DNA from: JBMNOU01 sp050943215
Lineage (GTDB): Bacteria; Bacillota; Clostridia; Christensenellales; SZUA-584
DNA length: 15,169 bases
Direction: 5' to 3'
NCBI GenBank assembly: GCA_050943215.1
Contig: JBMNOU010000043.1
Location: 1-15,169 of the forward strand
How positions within the stretch are numbered: position 1 is the first letter of the stretch; each line of letters starts with the position of its first letter. Of this stretch, positions 1 to 7,799 are shown in pieces. The notes under the pieces were generated by a model. The model ran no database searches. It was not told the origin of the DNA and saw nothing but the letters and a program-made list of their open reading frames with translations. The position numbers and the translations under genes were made by a program.

Positions 1-1
1 A

Positions 2-832
2 GTAAAAATTATTACTGACAGTACTGCTGATCTGCCACGTAATATATTGAAGGTTGGTGGGATAGATATGGTTCCACTACATATTATACTCGGAGATAAA
101 GACTTTTTAGATGATAACACCCTGTCAAACAAAGACATTTTTTTGTATGCGGATAAATACAATGTTCTTCCAAAATCAGCAGCAGTTAACGAATATCAAT
201 TTGCCGAAATATTCAGAAAATGGATTGATCAGGATTATGATGTTTTTTTTATGGGAATAAGTAGCAAGCTCTCTGCAACGATGCAAAACGCGATTACCGC
301 ATCTGGTAGTTTTGATAAACAAAGGATATCAATCGTCGACTCTTTGAGTCTATCAACAGGTATCGGCCTTCAAGTGCTTGAAGCTTCCGATTTGGCTCAA
401 AAAGGCGCTGGGCTTGAAGAAATTACACAGAACGCTTTGGCTGTGCGAAATAGAGTTCAGGCAAGTTTTGTTGTGGATACGTTAAAGTACCTATATATGG
501 GTGGACGCTGTTCAAAGATTGCTTCAATAGTGAGCAGCAGGCTAAAAATCAAACCCAAACTTGAGCTAATCGACGGCGAGATCGTACCGACGGTGAAGTT
601 CAGAGGTAATAACTATATAAAAGGATACTATAAACAGGTAATGGAAAAAGCTGAGGAAATTGATTCAAGACGTATTTTTGTCACGCATTGTCTTTCAAAA
701 GATGCTGAAGAGATAAAAAAACAGCTTGAGATTGATTACGGTTTCAAGAATGTACTTATCACTGACGCATCACCTACAATATCGACGCATTGCGGGCCGG
801 GAACACTCGGGATATTGTTCTTATATAAATAG
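2..832 (+). CDS. DegV family fatty-acid-binding protein (5' end cut by window)
   Basis: DegV-family proteins (FakB-like) bind a fatty acid; in Gram-positive bacteria they present exogenous fatty acids to the FakA kinase for phospholipid synthesis. The reading frame is open from base 2. Its first residues, VKIITDSTADLP, are the standard DegV N-terminus, so only about one or two codons are missing. A TTG at 47 is internal, not the start. Further family signatures are SSKLSATMQNA near residue 87, the IVDSLSLSTG stretch near 112, KYLYMGGRCSK near 160 and the C-terminal GPGTLGILFLYK. The 276 visible residues match the usual length of about 280. No fakA is visible, so the role as a lipid carrier is a family inference; plsC downstream is in a separate transcription unit. 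There is no clear terminator after the stop. Confidence 0.93.
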   Translation, partial: VKIITDSTADLPRNILKVGGIDMVPLHIILGDKDFLDDNTLSNKDIFLYADKYNVLPKSAAVNEYQFAEIFRKWIDQDYDVFFMGISSKLSATMQNAITASGSFDKQRISIVDSLSLSTGIGLQVLEASDLAQKGAGLEEITQNALAVRNRVQASFVVDTLKYLYMGGRCSKIASIVSSRLKIKPKLELIDGEIVPTVKFRGNNYIKGYYKQVMEKAEEIDSRRIFVTHCLSKDAEEIKKQLEIDYGFKNVLITDASPTISTHCGPGTLGILFLYK

Positions 833-1214
833 CTTTTGTAAAGTTTGAAGTGTGACGTAGATTAAGCCGTAATCATAATCAGAGCAGAAAAAGAGAGAAA
901 TGATAATATGATAATTACTATATTGATTGAACCGCCTACACCAACTTCTTTTAAAATATCCCTGATTCAATTTTAAGAGGTATACATTTCCATATTGTAG
1001 TAATAATCTCGTCTGATTGATGTTATGTTTTCTCGATGTTTGATCGTATTCCTCGTGGTTAATCCTTTTAAATAATATAATTTATAAGCTATAATTATAA
1101 AACGATTAGAAAAAAACAGCTAAAGGATAAACCATGTAAAATTTATTTATTATTGTTAATTATTTGAGAATTATATATAATGACTTATACAATGAAATGG
1201 GTGGAGGTATCGAT
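833..1214. other. 382-base intergenic region, AT-rich
   Basis: No convincing gene is found on either strand. The right half holds promoter-like sequences for the downstream operon, annotated separately. The left half contains a weak 5-bp stem (860-864 with 870-874) without a T-run, so I do not call it a terminator for degV. A 34-codon minus-strand frame (966 to 862) reads as a hydrophobic segment but has no normal start codon; see findings. Confidence 0.6.
1153..1181 (+). promoter_or_regulatory. Sigma-A promoter for the hutP-like/cmk/plsC/ispH operon
   Basis: TTGTTA (1153-1158) and a perfect TATAAT (1176-1181) are separated by 17 bases. Transcription would begin near 1188, leaving a leader of about 27 bases that carries GGAGG at 1203-1207 before the ATG at 1215. 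This placement argues against a TTG at 1164, which lies between the two boxes, as the gene start. A weaker second candidate is TTTAAA (1067-1072) with TATAAT (1090-1095), also with a 17-base spacer. Confidence 0.65.
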
Positions 1215-1625
1215 ATGATGCCCGGAAGCAAGGATGTGGCAAAGGCGGCAATTCGTCTCGCATTAACCTCTTCGAGGGATGACGAGAAAACTCTAAAGGC
1301 ACGGTATGCTATAAAAGGCATTCAGGTTGCTGCGGTTGATTTTGGCGGAGAGTTTCTAACATCAGTCATGCGAATCGTCGAGTGCAGTGTGGTCGCGGCG
1401 AAAAGAGAGGGTGTAATTGGCGATACGCACCATCAAGAGGGCGCTGTGGCGGGTGCCGTCAGGGAAGCAATCTCTCAGATAACATCTAAAGCGATAGGAC
1501 TTAACGTAGGTGGAAAGATCGGTATCGCTAGATACGACGAACATATCGCTGTAGGCATATTCTTTGGAATTGGTCTGCTCCATTTAAATGAAGTGGCGAT
1601 AGGATTGGGGCATAGGGTTATATGA
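1215..1625 (+). CDS. HutP-family RNA-binding regulator (HutP-like)
   Basis: HutP of Bacillus subtilis is a hexameric antiterminator that binds hut mRNA with L-histidine and Mg2+. This 136-residue protein follows the family pattern by eye. A helix and strand region leads into AAKREGVIGD (62-70), which matches the SKKSGVI part of HutP. A helix AVREAISQI (81-89) matches ATMEALHGV. The C-terminus IAVGIFFGIG (111-120) to IGLGHRVI resembles IAVSLYGTIG and VGINHI. I chose the ATG at 1215 because GGAGG ends 7 bases upstream; a TTG at 1164 falls inside the promoter. The stop overlaps the cmk start by four bases (ATGA), so the two are translationally coupled. No hut genes are present, and the metal-ligand histidines seem absent, so its RNA target and effector are unknown. 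The family call rests on remembered sequence, not a search. Confidence 0.8.
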   Translation: MMPGSKDVAKAAIRLALTSSRDDEKTLKARYAIKGIQVAAVDFGGEFLTSVMRIVECSVVAAKREGVIGDTHHQEGAVAGAVREAISQITSKAIGLNVGGKIGIARYDEHIAVGIFFGIGLLHLNEVAIGLGHRVI

Positions 1626-2287
1626 GTACGGTTAACATCGCGATCGACGGGCCATCGGGAGCCGGCAAAAGCACACTCGCTAAAAAAATCGCAAAGGCAC
1701 TCGGAATATATTATCTGGATACCGGATCTATGTATAGAGCTGTGGCTTACGCAGCAATACAGTCCGGAGTAGATATTGGTAACAAAGAGCAGGTTGAGCG
1801 ATTAATAGAACATGTCGATTTAAAAACAGTATATCAGAACGGTGAACAGCAGGTACTTCTCAGCGGCCAAAACGTAATGCCATATATCCGCACGCCTGAA
1901 ATCTCAAAGGCGGCTTCGGACATCTCGGCTTATCCTTGTGTCAGATTCAAGCTGGTTAAAATGCAAAGGGATGTAGCAGATCAGTATGACGTTGTTCTTG
2001 ACGGCAGGGATATCGGTACATATGTTTTACCCGATGCCAAACATAAATTTTTCTTAACAGCTGATGTTAAAGAACGCGCAAAAAGAAGGTTTTTGGAACT
2101 TTCTGAAAAGAGTATTGATACCCAATACTCAGATGTTCTGAGGGATATGAAAGTTAGAGATGACAATGATTCATCGAGAAACTTTGCGCCACTAAAACAG
2201 GCAGATGATGCCATGTTGATCGATACTACAAATTTAAGTATTGAAGATGTGTTGGACGTTGTATTGTCCAAATTCAGACAGGAGTAG
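1622..2287 (+). CDS. cmk: Cytidylate kinase (CMP/dCMP kinase)
   Basis: Phosphorylates CMP and dCMP with ATP to the diphosphates, feeding RNA, DNA and CDP-lipid synthesis in the cytoplasm. The 221-residue length is typical of the bacterial Cmk family. Visible motifs are the P-loop GPSGAGKS (10-17), the YLDTGSMYR substrate segment (31-39), DGRDIG (127-132) and the lid/base region with RDDNDS (179-184). The start ATG overlaps the HutP-like stop as ATGA, with only a weak upstream purine run, so translation probably depends on coupling. plsC begins three bases after the stop. Linkage of cmk to an S1-domain gene is widespread (cmk-rpsA in enterobacteria); here plsC and ispH lie between or are fused. 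No abnormal residues were noticed. Confidence 0.97.
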   Translation: MSTVNIAIDGPSGAGKSTLAKKIAKALGIYYLDTGSMYRAVAYAAIQSGVDIGNKEQVERLIEHVDLKTVYQNGEQQVLLSGQNVMPYIRTPEISKAASDISAYPCVRFKLVKMQRDVADQYDVVLDGRDIGTYVLPDAKHKFFLTADVKERAKRRFLELSEKSIDTQYSDVLRDMKVRDDNDSSRNFAPLKQADDAMLIDTTNLSIEDVLDVVLSKFRQE

Positions 2288-2290
2288 GCG

Positions 2291-2878
2291 ATGCTTTACA
2301 AAATTATTAGGTTCTTTGGCAAGCCTGTAATATACCTTCTTTTTTTACCTAAAATAATCGGAAAGAAGAATTCTAGGATAGAAGGAAAAGCGATTATTAT
2401 TTCTAATCATTTAAGCATGTGGGATCCGCTTTTTATTGCGGTTGTTTTCAAAAGGCAGATATTCTGGATGGGCAAAGTTGAATTGTTTAAAAATGTTTTA
2501 GCACGCGCGTTCTTTTTTGCAGTTAAGGCTTTTCCTGTAAGGAGAGGGGAAGGGGATTTACCGGCAATACGGCATGCATTCCGGCTTTTAAGAGATGGTA
2601 AGCTTTTTGGTATATTTCCGGAAGGTAAACGCGTAAAAACTGGGGAGATCGGGAAGTTTGAGCCGGGCACGTCAATGATCGCTCTTAAGAATGATGCACC
2701 CATTATCCCGCTTTATATCAAAGGTAATTACAAGCTTTTCAGACGTATGAAACTGATTGTTGGAGAACCCATCAAAATTTCAGATTACATTGGACATAAG
2801 GCAGATCCGTCTACTATTGAGGAAGCGACAAAATTTCTGGAGAATAAACTGAAAGATTTAAGGAATACGACTTTTTGA
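2291..2878 (+). CDS. plsC: 1-acyl-sn-glycerol-3-phosphate acyltransferase (lysophosphatidate acyltransferase)
   Basis: Transfers the second acyl chain to lysophosphatidic acid, making phosphatidic acid at the inner face of the membrane. The 195-residue protein has the family's catalytic HX4D motif in NHLSMWD (H40, D45), the FPVRRG segment (81-86), the acceptor-binding FPEGKR (109-114) and the PLYIKG stretch (140-145). The N-terminus (about 4-24) is basic and hydrophobic, consistent with membrane attachment. The length is on the short side of the family, which is usual for clostridial members. The start is supported by GGAG at 2281-2284, six bases before the ATG. Together with cmk it may serve the CDP-diacylglycerol route, since Cmk helps supply CTP; that link is an inference. 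The acyl donor (acyl-ACP or acyl-CoA) cannot be told from sequence. Confidence 0.94.
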   Translation: MLYKIIRFFGKPVIYLLFLPKIIGKKNSRIEGKAIIISNHLSMWDPLFIAVVFKRQIFWMGKVELFKNVLARAFFFAVKAFPVRRGEGDLPAIRHAFRLLRDGKLFGIFPEGKRVKTGEIGKFEPGTSMIALKNDAPIIPLYIKGNYKLFRRMKLIVGEPIKISDYIGHKADPSTIEEATKFLENKLKDLRNTTF

Positions 2879-2891
2879 GGCGGTTTTAAGA

Positions 2892-5054
2892 TTGATAATA
2901 TTGGCAAAAAACGCCGGGTTCTGTTTTGGCGTTAAAAGAGCGGTTGAAGCGGTAGAAAACAATTTGGATAAAAAGATTGTGACGCTTGGGCATTTAATAC
3001 ACAATGAATATGTCGTTCGTTCATTCGAAGAACGCGGCGTTAAATGCGTGCAAAGTTTAGACGAGGTGAGCGCTGACGAAACTATCGTAATACGATCCCA
3101 TGGTGTCTCCCCACAGGTCTTAGAAGAAATAAAACGCAGGGGCATCCGATATATCGATGCGACATGTCCGTTTGTCAAAAGGATTCACGCAAGGGTGGCT
3201 GAAGCAAAAGCTGCCGGTTTACCCGTCATTATTGTTGGTAAGAAAGGACACCCTGAAGTTGACGGAACCATCGGCTGGTCAGGGGAGAATGCATTTGCTA
3301 TCTATTCTGACGAGGAAATAAAAAAATTACCGCATCTCAAAAAAGCAGTTGTCGTTGCACAGACAACGATCACGGAGGATAAATGGAACAGCGTGCTTTT
3401 TGCGCTGAGAAGCAAAGTCGATAATATTATACCTTTTCTGAGCATATGTTCTGCAACAAAAGAAAGGCAGAACGAGGCAAAAGAGATTGCACAAAAATCG
3501 GATACTGTAATTGTGGTGGGCGGGAAATCAAGCTCAAATACGCAAAAATTGTACGAATTATGCAAAAGATATTGTAAAAATGTATATTATATTGAACATT
3601 ATAAAGAACTATTACTTGAAAAAATGTTGTTTGGTGATATAATAAGCATTGTCGCCGGTGCTTCAACTCCGGATACGATGATTAGGGAGGTTTTTAACTA
3701 CATGATTGAAAATGAAAAAGTGCTGCCACCCAGTGACGCAGCCGTCACAGACAGGGATGCAGCCACCGACTCGGCAGAACAAAACACTCAGACTGCCGAA
3801 CTGACCATCAATGAATCTTTAGAAGCTATCAAAGAAACAAAGAGTGAAAATGCCGAGGAAGAAAAACCAGTACCATCAACAGAAAAGGATGAATTCTTAG
3901 AAGGATTAGAGAAGGTCATTCGTTTAAAAAAGGGCCAAATAGTAAGAGGCAATATTGTTCAGATTACAGATGAAGATATCTGTGTCAATATCGGATACAA
4001 GTCTGATGGTATTATTCATAAAGATGAAATCTCGCTAGAAGAAATCAATCCAAAGGATGTTTTCGGCATCGGTCAGGAGATAGAAGCAGAGGTTATCAAT
4101 GTAAATGACGGCGAAGGCAACGTAATTTTATCAAGAAAACGCATAGAGAAAAAGCAGAACTGGTTAAAAATGAAAGAAAACGTAGGTTCTGAAAAGCTTT
4201 ATAAGTGTACTGTAAAAAAGGCTGTAAAGGGAGGCGTAACAACAAAAATAGATGGTTATAGCACATTTATTCCGGCGTCTCATTTAGCCTTAAAATATAT
4301 TGAAGACTTAAAACAGTTCGAAGGCAAAGAGATTGAAGTGACTCTTATCGATGCTGATAAGAGGCAAGAACGTCTTGTCGCATCGCACAAGAATGTATTG
4401 ATTAAAAATAAACGCGAAAAGGAAGAACAGCTTTGGAATAGTTTTGTTAAGGGCAGCCGTGTTAAAGGTGTTGTAAAAAGGCTCACAGATTTTGGTGCTT
4501 TTGTCGATATAGGCGGTGTGGACGGATTGCTTCATATCTCTGATATATCATGGTCAAGAGTCAAACACCCATCGGATGTTATCTCTGAAGGGCAAGAGCT
4601 CGAGCTTATAATAATCAATATTGATGTTGCTAAAAAGAAGATTGCGCTTGGATATAAGCAATTGCAGCCAAAGCCATGGGATTTAGTACCGGAAAAATAT
4701 CATGAGGGAGATATTATAAAAGGAAAAGTTGTGCGCATTGTTCCCTTTGGTGCTTTTGTGCAAATTGAACCGACAGTTGATGGTCTAATACACATTTCTC
4801 AGGTCTCAAGACACAGGCTAGAGAGAGTAGAGGACGAGCTGCGTGTTGGTGACGAGATAGATGTAAAAATTCTTGAGGTAAATGCAGATAAACGAAAAAT
4901 CAGCTTATCAAGAAAGGCACTGCTCGCTGCGGAAGAGCCGCGCATTGAGAAAAAGGATATCCCTGAAAATGACGAGAATTTTAATTACGAACTTCCTCCC
5001 ATTCAGGAATCAACCGTATCATTGGCGGACTTTTTTCCAAAAAAGGATGAATAA
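2892..5054 (+). CDS. ispH: Fusion of 4-hydroxy-3-methylbut-2-enyl diphosphate reductase (IspH) with four S1 RNA-binding domains
   Basis: The N-terminal part (1 to about 275) is IspH, the last enzyme of the MEP isoprenoid pathway, which makes IPP and DMAPP using a [4Fe-4S] cluster. The cluster cysteines are C11 (GFCFG), C92 (DATCP) and C186 (SICSATKERQ). Active-site residues H37, H70, H120, E122, T158 and the SSN at 214-216 are all present. An acidic, low-complexity linker (about 275-340) follows, then four S1 domains at roughly 346-416, 433-501, 519-588 and 605-675. The last two are the most canonical, with DFGAFVDIGGVDGLLHIS and PFGAFVQIEPTVDGLIHIS. The S1 half resembles ribosomal protein S1. 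The fusion is known in Clostridia. Translation starts at TTG 2892, supported by GAGGCGG at 2877-2883 and by the conserved N-terminus. The frame is uninterrupted, so this is not an annotation artefact. Confidence 0.95.
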   Translation: MIILAKNAGFCFGVKRAVEAVENNLDKKIVTLGHLIHNEYVVRSFEERGVKCVQSLDEVSADETIVIRSHGVSPQVLEEIKRRGIRYIDATCPFVKRIHARVAEAKAAGLPVIIVGKKGHPEVDGTIGWSGENAFAIYSDEEIKKLPHLKKAVVVAQTTITEDKWNSVLFALRSKVDNIIPFLSICSATKERQNEAKEIAQKSDTVIVVGGKSSSNTQKLYELCKRYCKNVYYIEHYKELLLEKMLFGDIISIVAGASTPDTMIREVFNYMIENEKVLPPSDAAVTDRDAATDSAEQNTQTAELTINESLEAIKETKSENAEEEKPVPSTEKDEFLEGLEKVIRLKKGQIVRGNIVQITDEDICVNIGYKSDGIIHKDEISLEEINPKDVFGIGQEIEAEVINVNDGEGNVILSRKRIEKKQNWLKMKENVGSEKLYKCTVKKAVKGGVTTKIDGYSTFIPASHLALKYIEDLKQFEGKEIEVTLIDADKRQERLVASHKNVLIKNKREKEEQLWNSFVKGSRVKGVVKRLTDFGAFVDIGGVDGLLHISDISWSRVKHPSDVISEGQELELIIINIDVAKKKIALGYKQLQPKPWDLVPEKYHEGDIIKGKVVRIVPFGAFVQIEPTVDGLIHISQVSRHRLERVEDELRVGDEIDVKILEVNADKRKISLSRKALLAAEEPRIEKKDIPENDENFNYELPPIQESTVSLADFFPKKDE

Positions 5055-5119
5055 TAGTAGTTATTCTGGTAATAATTATTAATGACCTCACAAAATATAT
5101 TAAGACCCCCTTTACATTG

Positions 5120-5149
5120 GTCGTGATTCTAAATCGCGACTCTTTTTTT
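5120..5149 (+). terminator. Rho-independent terminator after the ispH/S1 gene
   Basis: A nine-base stem (5120-5128 with 5132-5140, one G-U type pair) encloses a three-base loop CTA. It is followed by TC and a run of seven Ts ending at 5149. It ends the hutP-like/cmk/plsC/ispH operon and separates it from polA. Confidence 0.85.
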
Positions 5150-5175
5150 GTACAACAGCATGAATTCATAAAGTA

Positions 5176-5204
5176 TTGCATATGCAAAGATAATAAACTA
5201 TACT
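5176..5204 (+). promoter_or_regulatory. Sigma-A promoter for polA, abutting the start codon
   Basis: TTGCAT (5176-5181) and TATACT (5199-5204) have an ideal 17-base spacer. Position +1 by the usual seven-base rule is 5211, the A of the polA ATG. No Shine-Dalgarno sequence precedes that ATG, consistent with a leaderless or nearly leaderless transcript, or with a start further downstream. Confidence 0.6.
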
Positions 5205-5210
5205 AAGTAC

Positions 5211-7793
5211 ATGGATTCAAATGATAAAAAAACAACCCGTACATTGATGGCTGTAGATGGCAACAGCCTAATGCACAGAGCTTTTTATGCTTTGCCTGCA
5301 CTGTCCAACGCAAAAGGTGAGTATACCAATGCTGTTTACGGTTTCTTTTCGATGCTGATAAGTGCAGTCAATTTGCTTGGCCCTGATTATCTCGCAATTG
5401 CGTTTGATAAGAAAGGCAAAACTTTTAGGCACGATCTTTACATTGAATATAAAGGAACACGAAAACCTGTACCTGAAGAATTAGCCCCTCAGTTCGGTGT
5501 CCTGAAAAAGGCGCTCAACGAGATGGGAATTGCCGTTCTCGAGCGCGAAGGATATGAAGCGGACGATGTATTGGGTGTACTGGCCAATTTTGCGGCGAAG
5601 AATAATATGTCTGCCATACTGCTTACGGGAGATAAGGACGTATTTCAGCTGGTATCGGATTCCTGCCGGGTTATGCTGACAAGAAAGGGCGTCAGCGAAC
5701 TTGAGGTATATGATACTGAAAAATTGGATGAGATGTATGGGCTAATACCTAAGCAAATTGTCGACTTGAAAGGTTTTATGGGAGATCCTTCAGACAACAT
5801 CCCGGGTGTTCCCGGAGTTGGCGAAAAAACAGCTCTGAAGCTTCTGCATTCATATAAAAGCATGGACGGCGTATACGAAAACATTAAACAGATCAAAGGC
5901 AAGCTGAAAGAAAAGTTGTATGATAACAAGGATCTGGCATACTTAAGCCGCACACTATCTGTCATCGATGTTAATGCGCCGATCGAAGTTTCTCTCTCAG
6001 CGCTGGAGTTTTCCGGATTGGCTTGTGATGAAATCCGTTCTGGTATAGAGCGGCTTGGTTTTTCCTCACTTCTAAAAAGGATCGGGCCAGAAAAAACAGA
6101 AACGGGAATAGCCAAAGAATCAATTGAACAAATCAATATTGATTCTATAGAGTTTTTACGACAGATCTTAGCCGAAATAAAAGATAAAGAATTTTTGGCT
6201 ATTGCATTTAATAATGACATTATCCTGTCTTATTCAAGTGACCGGGAATATATTATTTCATCCGAGCATACGCTGCTAAATACGAATTTTACAAGAGATA
6301 TAGTCATAAACGAACTTAAAGGATTGCTTGAAGACGAGAACTTCCCCAAACTGTTGCATGGCGTTAAGCAAGTAACATCGATGTTAAAAGAATACAATAC
6401 AGTACCTCGCGGCATACTGTTTGATACCAAACTAGCTGAATATACGCTTGATCCAGGTACAAATAGTTTTGAGCTCCTGGCTCTTGGCGAAAAATACGGT
6501 TTTAATGAAAGTGCCGCAGCAATCGTTAATCTTTATCATGTTCAAAAAGAACGATTGGAAGAGAACGGGCTTTGGTTTGTTTACAACAATATTGAAGTAC
6601 CGTTAACCAAAGTACTGCTTGAAATGGAGGAAACCGGATTCAGATTGGATCTTGCTGAGCTAGATAAATATTCTGACAAGTTATCCCAAGATATAAACAG
6701 CCTTATTTCTGAGATATATGAACTATGCGGCTATGACGATTTCAACATCAATTCGACTAAGCAGCTTGGGCAGGTGCTGTTTGAGAGGTTATCGCTTCCA
6801 GCAACGAAGAAGACAAAAACGGGATATTCAACAGATATTGAAGTATTAGAAAAACTTCAGGAAAAACATCCTGTCATTGGTAGGATAATACAGTATCGGC
6901 ATTTGACCAAGCTAAAAAGCACATACATTGACGGTTTGAAAAACATTGCTGATCGGGATGGCTTTGTACACACAACCTTTATGCAGATTTCGACGGTAAC
7001 AGGGCGAATTTCAAGCAAAGACCCGAATCTGCAGAATATACCAATACGCACTCAACAAGGAAAAGAAATCCGCAGGCTATTTTTGCCTTCTTCAAAAGAA
7101 AGAAAACTTGTGACCGCAGATTATTCTCAGATCGAGCTGAGGATATTAGCGTCTATATCGGGAGATAGCGTTATGAAAGACGCATTTATTTCCGGCATTG
7201 ATATCCACACGCGGACCGCTTCAGAGGTTTTTGATATACCAATAAACATGATAACTGAGGATATGAGAAGAAGCGCCAAAGCAGTCAATTTCGGGATCGT
7301 ATACGGAATCAGTGACTTTGGACTCTCAAGGAACTTAAACATTCCTGTAAAATTGGCTTCCGGCTTCATCAAACGATATCTAGATAGATTTTCCGGTGTG
7401 CGAGAATACATGGAAAATATAAAAGTTAAGGCAAAGAAGGACGGATATGTTACAACTCTGCTGGGTAGACGCAGATATCTGCCCGAACTGCAATCAAAGA
7501 ACTACAATGTGAGATCTTTCGGGGAACGGGCGGCGCTGAACACCCCAATACAGGGGACGGCGGCGGATATTATCAAACTTGCAATGATTGATGTTTCGAA
7601 AAAGCTCAAAGAGGGTGGGTATAATTCGAAGCTGATCTTGCAGGTTCATGATGAATTGATTATCGATGCAGCGGATGATGAAACCTCTGAGGTCAGTCTG
7701 CTGCTAAAAGATTGTATGGAAAAAGCATACCGGCTTGATGTTCCGCTAGTGGCACATGTTTCAATTGGTGATAATTGGTTGGATGCAAATTGA
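5211..7793 (+). CDS. polA: DNA polymerase I
   Basis: Repair and Okazaki-fragment polymerase. The N-terminal 5' nuclease (about 12-290) keeps its acidic metal ligands: D16 in AVDGNSL, E116/D118/D119 in YEADDVLG, D141/D143 in TGDKDVFQL and D192/D195 before the helix-hairpin-helix PGVPGVGEKTA. The middle region (about 305-450) has the 3'-5' exonuclease fold, but the DTET-type motif with its two acidic ligands is missing, so proofreading is probably lost, as in Bacillus-type Pol I. The polymerase domain (about 455-860) has motif A ADYSQIELR (D637), motif B RRSAKAVNFGIVYG (K690, F694, Y698) and motif C QVHDELIID (D814). F694 is the position that favours dNTPs over ddNTPs. The 860-residue length is normal. 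The ATG at 5211 gives 12 residues before the usual MAVDGNS start; M13 (5247) is an alternative, also without a Shine-Dalgarno. Confidence 0.97.
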   Translation: MDSNDKKTTRTLMAVDGNSLMHRAFYALPALSNAKGEYTNAVYGFFSMLISAVNLLGPDYLAIAFDKKGKTFRHDLYIEYKGTRKPVPEELAPQFGVLKKALNEMGIAVLEREGYEADDVLGVLANFAAKNNMSAILLTGDKDVFQLVSDSCRVMLTRKGVSELEVYDTEKLDEMYGLIPKQIVDLKGFMGDPSDNIPGVPGVGEKTALKLLHSYKSMDGVYENIKQIKGKLKEKLYDNKDLAYLSRTLSVIDVNAPIEVSLSALEFSGLACDEIRSGIERLGFSSLLKRIGPEKTETGIAKESIEQINIDSIEFLRQILAEIKDKEFLAIAFNNDIILSYSSDREYIISSEHTLLNTNFTRDIVINELKGLLEDENFPKLLHGVKQVTSMLKEYNTVPRGILFDTKLAEYTLDPGTNSFELLALGEKYGFNESAAAIVNLYHVQKERLEENGLWFVYNNIEVPLTKVLLEMEETGFRLDLAELDKYSDKLSQDINSLISEIYELCGYDDFNINSTKQLGQVLFERLSLPATKKTKTGYSTDIEVLEKLQEKHPVIGRIIQYRHLTKLKSTYIDGLKNIADRDGFVHTTFMQISTVTGRISSKDPNLQNIPIRTQQGKEIRRLFLPSSKERKLVTADYSQIELRILASISGDSVMKDAFISGIDIHTRTASEVFDIPINMITEDMRRSAKAVNFGIVYGISDFGLSRNLNIPVKLASGFIKRYLDRFSGVREYMENIKVKAKKDGYVTTLLGRRRYLPELQSKNYNVRSFGERAALNTPIQGTAADIIKLAMIDVSKKLKEGGYNSKLILQVHDELIIDAADDETSEVSLLLKDCMEKAYRLDVPLVAHVSIGDNWLDAN

Positions 7794-7799
7794 GAAATA

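Noticed and set aside
47..832. degV-family gene starting at TTG 47
   Set aside because: The frame is open to base 2 and the upstream codons encode the conserved DegV N-terminus, so the gene simply runs off the window.
860..874. Hairpin after degV as terminator
   Set aside because: Only five base pairs, AT-rich and without a following T-run.
1164..1214. TTG 1164 as start of the HutP-like gene
   Set aside because: It lies between the -35 and -10 boxes of the best promoter, and the ATG at 1215 has a well-spaced GGAGG.
5645..6220. 191-codon minus-strand open frame inside polA
   Set aside because: Composition is that of an antisense shadow, it has no recognisable motif, and the opposite strand is a conserved polA region.
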